Part shown: positions 61,330-64,000 of the stretch, piece by piece
How the letters are laid out: every line of letters begins with the position of its first letter
Numbering within the stretch: the first letter of the stretch is position 1
Assembly: GCA_051453625.1 (NCBI GenBank)
Contig: JBOZIK010000001.1
Coordinates: forward strand, 220,090,221 to 220,154,220
Length of the DNA stretch: 64,000 nt
DNA from: Welwitschia mirabilis
Taxonomy: Eukaryota > Gnetophyta > Gnetopsida > Welwitschiales
Direction: 5' to 3'
Notes under the pieces: model-generated
What the model was told of the DNA's origin: nothing
Database searches by the model: none
The model's input: only the letters and a program-made list of their open reading frames with translations
Translations under genes and position numbers: made by a program

Positions 61330-62440
61330 CCAAGATTCATCCTCTGGAGGTCTTCCATGATACTTCACTAAGTTATCAACATTGAATGTAGGTGAGATAC
61401 CCATGTTTTTTAGAAGATTAAACTAGTAATCATTTGGTAAAATCTTCTACATAATTATACATGTAACAATCTTTTGAAATTTGAGCTTGTTATATGTTTT
61501 TGCAGGGAATCATTTCTTCTTTAGATATGCCATTACTATGTCATCCTCCTCAATCTCTACATGTATTTTCTACTTGTATGATGCATCCTTAGTCATGGAT
61601 TTTGATGATCTCAAGGTTTGCTACAAATATTCATGAAGCTTTACAATTCTCTTCACATAGTCCTCTACCCTTGTTGAAGGTTATGGTATATCATGCAACA
61701 TATCTAATATCCTTAGGTGATATTTGTATACACCTCAAATAGTGATTTTCTTATATTTTTGTTCATTGAATTATTGTAATAAAATTCTAAATGCGTTAAG
61801 TAATCTTCCCACTATTTGACTTACCTTTATAAAGGCATCTTAATAACATCCCAATGATATACCAATTTTCTATGTCCATCTATATGTGAATGATAAGCTA
61901 AAGAATATTATAACTTAGTATCTATCATATACAATAGAATCCTCTAAAAATGAGAAATAAACTTGATTTTCCTATTTTAAACTATTGTCTTTAGTAATCC
62001 ATGAAGAAGCATAATCTCTATAAAGAATAATGTAGTAGTGCATCAAGTATCATTTATCGTAAAAGAAGAAATAAAGTGTGCCATCTTGAAAATATTTCTA
62101 GAACTACCATGATGGAATGATGTTCTTTTTTAGAATGATGTAATCCCCAAGATGAAATTCATTCTTAGGTCTTATTATGGCTTTATTAAACTAATGACAG
62201 CATGCATAATCCTACATTCATCAATCTTGCCTTTTTTCTTTAAGATGTAAAATAATTTTGCATCATTCATTGCCCATCCCTATACATGTTTGGCCAATGG
62301 TATGACCTCTTTAATAATTCATAAGTTTTTTACAACCCACAGTGTCTAGTCATATCTTGATAATGCTTTTCCTATAAGATGTTCTTCTTTATAGATCCTT
62401 TAGAAATACATAACTTATCATCCTTGTAAAGCATGTTATC
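61330..62440 (-). pseudogene. Element V integrase
   Basis: Order on the minus strand: LYKDDKLCISKGSIKKNIL and HYQDMTRHCG (62,330-62,430), the N-terminal zinc-binding H2C2 region; VVLEIFSRWH / FSKMAHF-type start (62,075-62,110); FFIEIMLLHGLLKTIV and KFISHF (61,945-62,030), around the second catalytic Asp; AYHSHIDGH (61,873-61,899); WEDYLTHLEFYYNNSMN (61,765-61,820); STRVEDYVKRIVKLHEYL (61,620-61,675); FPAKTYNKLKFQKI (61,465-61,510); and MGISPTFNVDNLVKYHGRPP (61,340-61,400). Integrase inserts the cDNA. Several stops break it. The C-terminus ends EDESWITK just before the LTR side; a full chromodomain was not seen. Confidence 0.85.
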
Positions 62441-62479
62441 CCTACACAACACTTGATTTAATGCATTTTCAACTTGGTT

Positions 62480-62841
62480 AATATTTCATAACTATACTTA
62501 GAGCATTCGTTAATCCAAATGGCATCACCAATCATTCATACAACCTGTCTAGAATCTTAATAGTTATCTTTTATTAATCTCCCTTTTGGATACAAACTTG
62601 ATGGTACTCACTCTTTAAGTTTACCTTTTTTATGGTTATCTTATTAATGACTCCTAAATCAACATGTATGTACAACTTTTTATTGTCCTCCTTTAGAGTT
62701 AAGACTACTATAACAAAACATGGTAATAAATTTTCTTTAATTAATGCCTTACATGGTAACTTTTGTACTTCTATGCTTTTCTCTTCTCTTTCATGTAATG
62801 CCATTTTATATAAATCTTTATTTGGAATGAAGCCCAAATAA
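62480..62841 (-). pseudogene. Element V reverse transcriptase, internally deleted
   Basis: An open 87-codon frame (62,837 down to 62,574) reads GFIPNKDLYKMALHEREEKS, then PCFVIVVLTLKEDNK, DLGVINKITIKK, and at once VNLKSEYHQVCIQKGD. In relatives about 26 residues (RFPIP...FSKI) lie between these last two blocks, so they are deleted in frame. The Asp of the DLKSGYHQ block, the first RT catalytic residue, is Asn. After a shift, GLYE.LVMPFGLTNALSIVM follows (62,480-62,545) and the coding then jumps to integrase. The YMDD active site and all of RNase H are absent. Confidence 0.85.
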
Positions 62842-62999
62842 ATAGATCCATCTGGTTATTTATACTCCTGACAAGTAAGAAACTAAAAGGAAAATCATTA
62901 ATAGCAATATTTATAAAATCGTTTAATCCGTTTTTTAGCTCCATTAGGGCACTTCTTCAACTACTGTTTTAAAGACACCTTCAACACCATTTCCATGAC

Positions 63000-63440
63000 A
63001 TAGCCTTATTTTTTAATTTTATCTATTACCTCCTTTATTTCCAAGAAGCATACACTTATGTTTTGCAATCTTACCTAGATCCAATAATATTTTAAATATC
63101 TTTTTATTTTTGTCTATTATAATACAAGTTTTTATCTCCTCAATATGCATGCACTTTGTATCATATTGCCATGATCTACCTAAAAAAAGATGAAAAGTAT
63201 TCATCAGAATAACACTATAATAAACTTGATCATGAGTGCTACTAATTTTAAAGTTAACTAGACACGTTTTTATAACTTTAACATAACATCCCTTTTGTAA
63301 CTAGGAGAGTTAGTATGGTATTGAATATAACATGATCTCTAAGTTTAACTTTTCTACTATCTCATTAGAAACCAAGTTATTTGTGCTTTAGTTATTAATT
63401 ATAACCTTTCATAGCTTGTTCTTACATCTATTTCTAGAGA
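63000..63440 (-). pseudogene. Element V protease
   Basis: The minus strand reads VIINN.STNNLVSNEIVEKL (63,345-63,404), then LQKGCYVKVIKT (63,260-63,300) and the open frame MNTFHLFLGRSWQYDTKCMH (63,145-63,204). Relatives have IIDGGS..N..S..LV.KL and H.LLGRPWQYD, so this is the retroviral-type aspartic protease and its link to RT. The catalytic Asp codon is AAT (Asn) at 63,394-63,396 and a stop follows two codons later. The protease would mature the polyprotein. Confidence 0.75.
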
Positions 63441-63584
63441 GTTATCTTTATTGTATTAGCTTCTTAGTAGTCTCTACATCTTAAATGATAGTTATTTTAA
63501 TCATCATGTTCCGTACTTTCTTACTAGCAATTTTTTCTAGTTTCTTCTTTTTGAAATCTTTGCTTTTTTAATCATGCTTAAAAA

Positions 63585-63660
63585 TGGCATGTATGTGCAT
63601 AGCCTCTTTGCATAATGGCCATTATAAAAGTTGTTTTTAGCTTATAGAATTCATAGGATA
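63585..63660 (-). pseudogene. Element V gag zinc-knuckle remnant
   Basis: The minus strand reads KNNFYNGHYAKRLCTY. Spacing and the GHYAK core match a CCHC knuckle (C..C...GHYA..C), with the first Cys pair lost. The knuckle binds RNA in Gag. Sequence from here to the window end is gag-like in position, but no further motif was read. Confidence 0.5.
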
Positions 63661-64000
63661 TTGCCAAGAAATTACCTTATTTATCTCTTAATTAATAGGT
63701 ATCCTCTTTATCTTGGTATCATCTTTGCCTTTTTTTTAATCATTTTTTGTTTTTCTTTTATCCTTGATAATGATTCATTCTTTATAGTTCCTTTTCTTTA
63801 AGTATTCTTGTATGAGATTTATTATTTCACTTCAATCTATCTTCTACTTATAAGGTTAACTACTATACTTGTTCTACTATCTTAAGAGTAATAATGGAAA
63901 TTTCATCTTGAAGAACAAATCTTAAACTAATAATTTATCTAATTACCTATTCTATACCATAATCAAAACATTGTGCTTAAACGGCAAGTGTATGAAACAT

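Larger units (their letters stand above)
61135..64000 (-). mobile_element. Element V: chromodomain-clade gypsy retrotransposon, partial
   Basis: On the minus strand from the right edge: zinc knuckle, protease, RT, then integrase directly, then PPT and LTR. The gag part lies outside the window. The integrase C-terminal FPAKTYNKLKF and MGISPTFNVDNL motifs are those of the Reina/CRM/Galadriel group, a clade name that is inference. The polyprotein has stops, at least two internal deletions and altered catalytic residues. Confidence 0.8.

Overview
The window is nuclear DNA of a seed plant, most likely a flowering plant. It is very AT-rich and depleted of CpG, and it holds plant-type Ty1/copia and Ty3/gypsy LTR retrotransposons with plant primer-binding sites (PBS, initiator Met-tRNA and Asp-tRNA). 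I find no intact host protein-coding gene. Almost all recognisable coding sequence is decayed retrotransposon gag/pol, broken by stops, frameshifts and internal deletions. Nine runs of N (10 to 909 bases) interrupt the assembly. The species cannot be told from the sequence. All family calls rest on motifs read by eye, not on database searches.

Layout. 0-5 kb: unassigned AT-rich DNA, a tRNA-like stretch and a minus-strand LTR fragment (LTR C). 5-8.2 kb: a long LTR (LTR A) with an internal ~36-bp repeat, then a minisatellite. 8.2-12.2 kb: unassigned DNA with a SINE-like tRNA-related stretch. 12.2-17.8 kb: a non-coding LTR element (element D) with ~0.41-kb LTRs, a decayed PBS and a 1.8-kb minisatellite in inverse orientation to the 7.5-8.2 kb array. 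19.6-27.5 kb: a minus-strand Sirevirus-like Ty1/copia element. 28.8-29.6 kb: a gypsy RNase H/integrase fragment (W).

29.6 to about 55 kb is a nest of related Athila/Tat-like gypsy elements. Element X (30.95-45.01 kb, plus strand) has two ~1.48-kb LTRs, a PBS, gag and protease, a 3' ORF remnant and a polypurine tract (PPT). Its gag is split by a 5.26-kb solo-LTR-like insertion (LTR B) flanked by tcaag/ttaag. Element Z (45.5-51.7 kb, minus strand) keeps gag, protease, reverse transcriptase (RT) and RNase H behind an LTR and PBS. Element Y (plus strand) is represented by a 3' LTR at 53.8 kb and a possible 5' LTR at 29.6 kb. X and Y both lack RT-integrase after the protease and look non-autonomous; Z is the type of element that could once have supplied the enzymes.

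55-60 kb is mostly unassigned, with one island of unusually CpG-retaining sequence (about 57.0-58.1 kb) that contains a decayed nuclear tRNA-Glu(UUC). From 60.2 kb to the end is a minus-strand chromodomain-type gypsy element (V) with an LTR, integrase, an RT joined directly to integrase by a large deletion, a protease and a zinc-knuckle remnant; it runs off the window.

A recurring theme is that PBSs and catalytic residues are lost by G-to-A or C-to-T changes, as expected of long-methylated, silenced repeats. The most unusual structures are the tandem array of LTR-end/PBS-like units in LTR B, the inverted pair of minisatellites, and the RT-deletion junction shared by X and Y.
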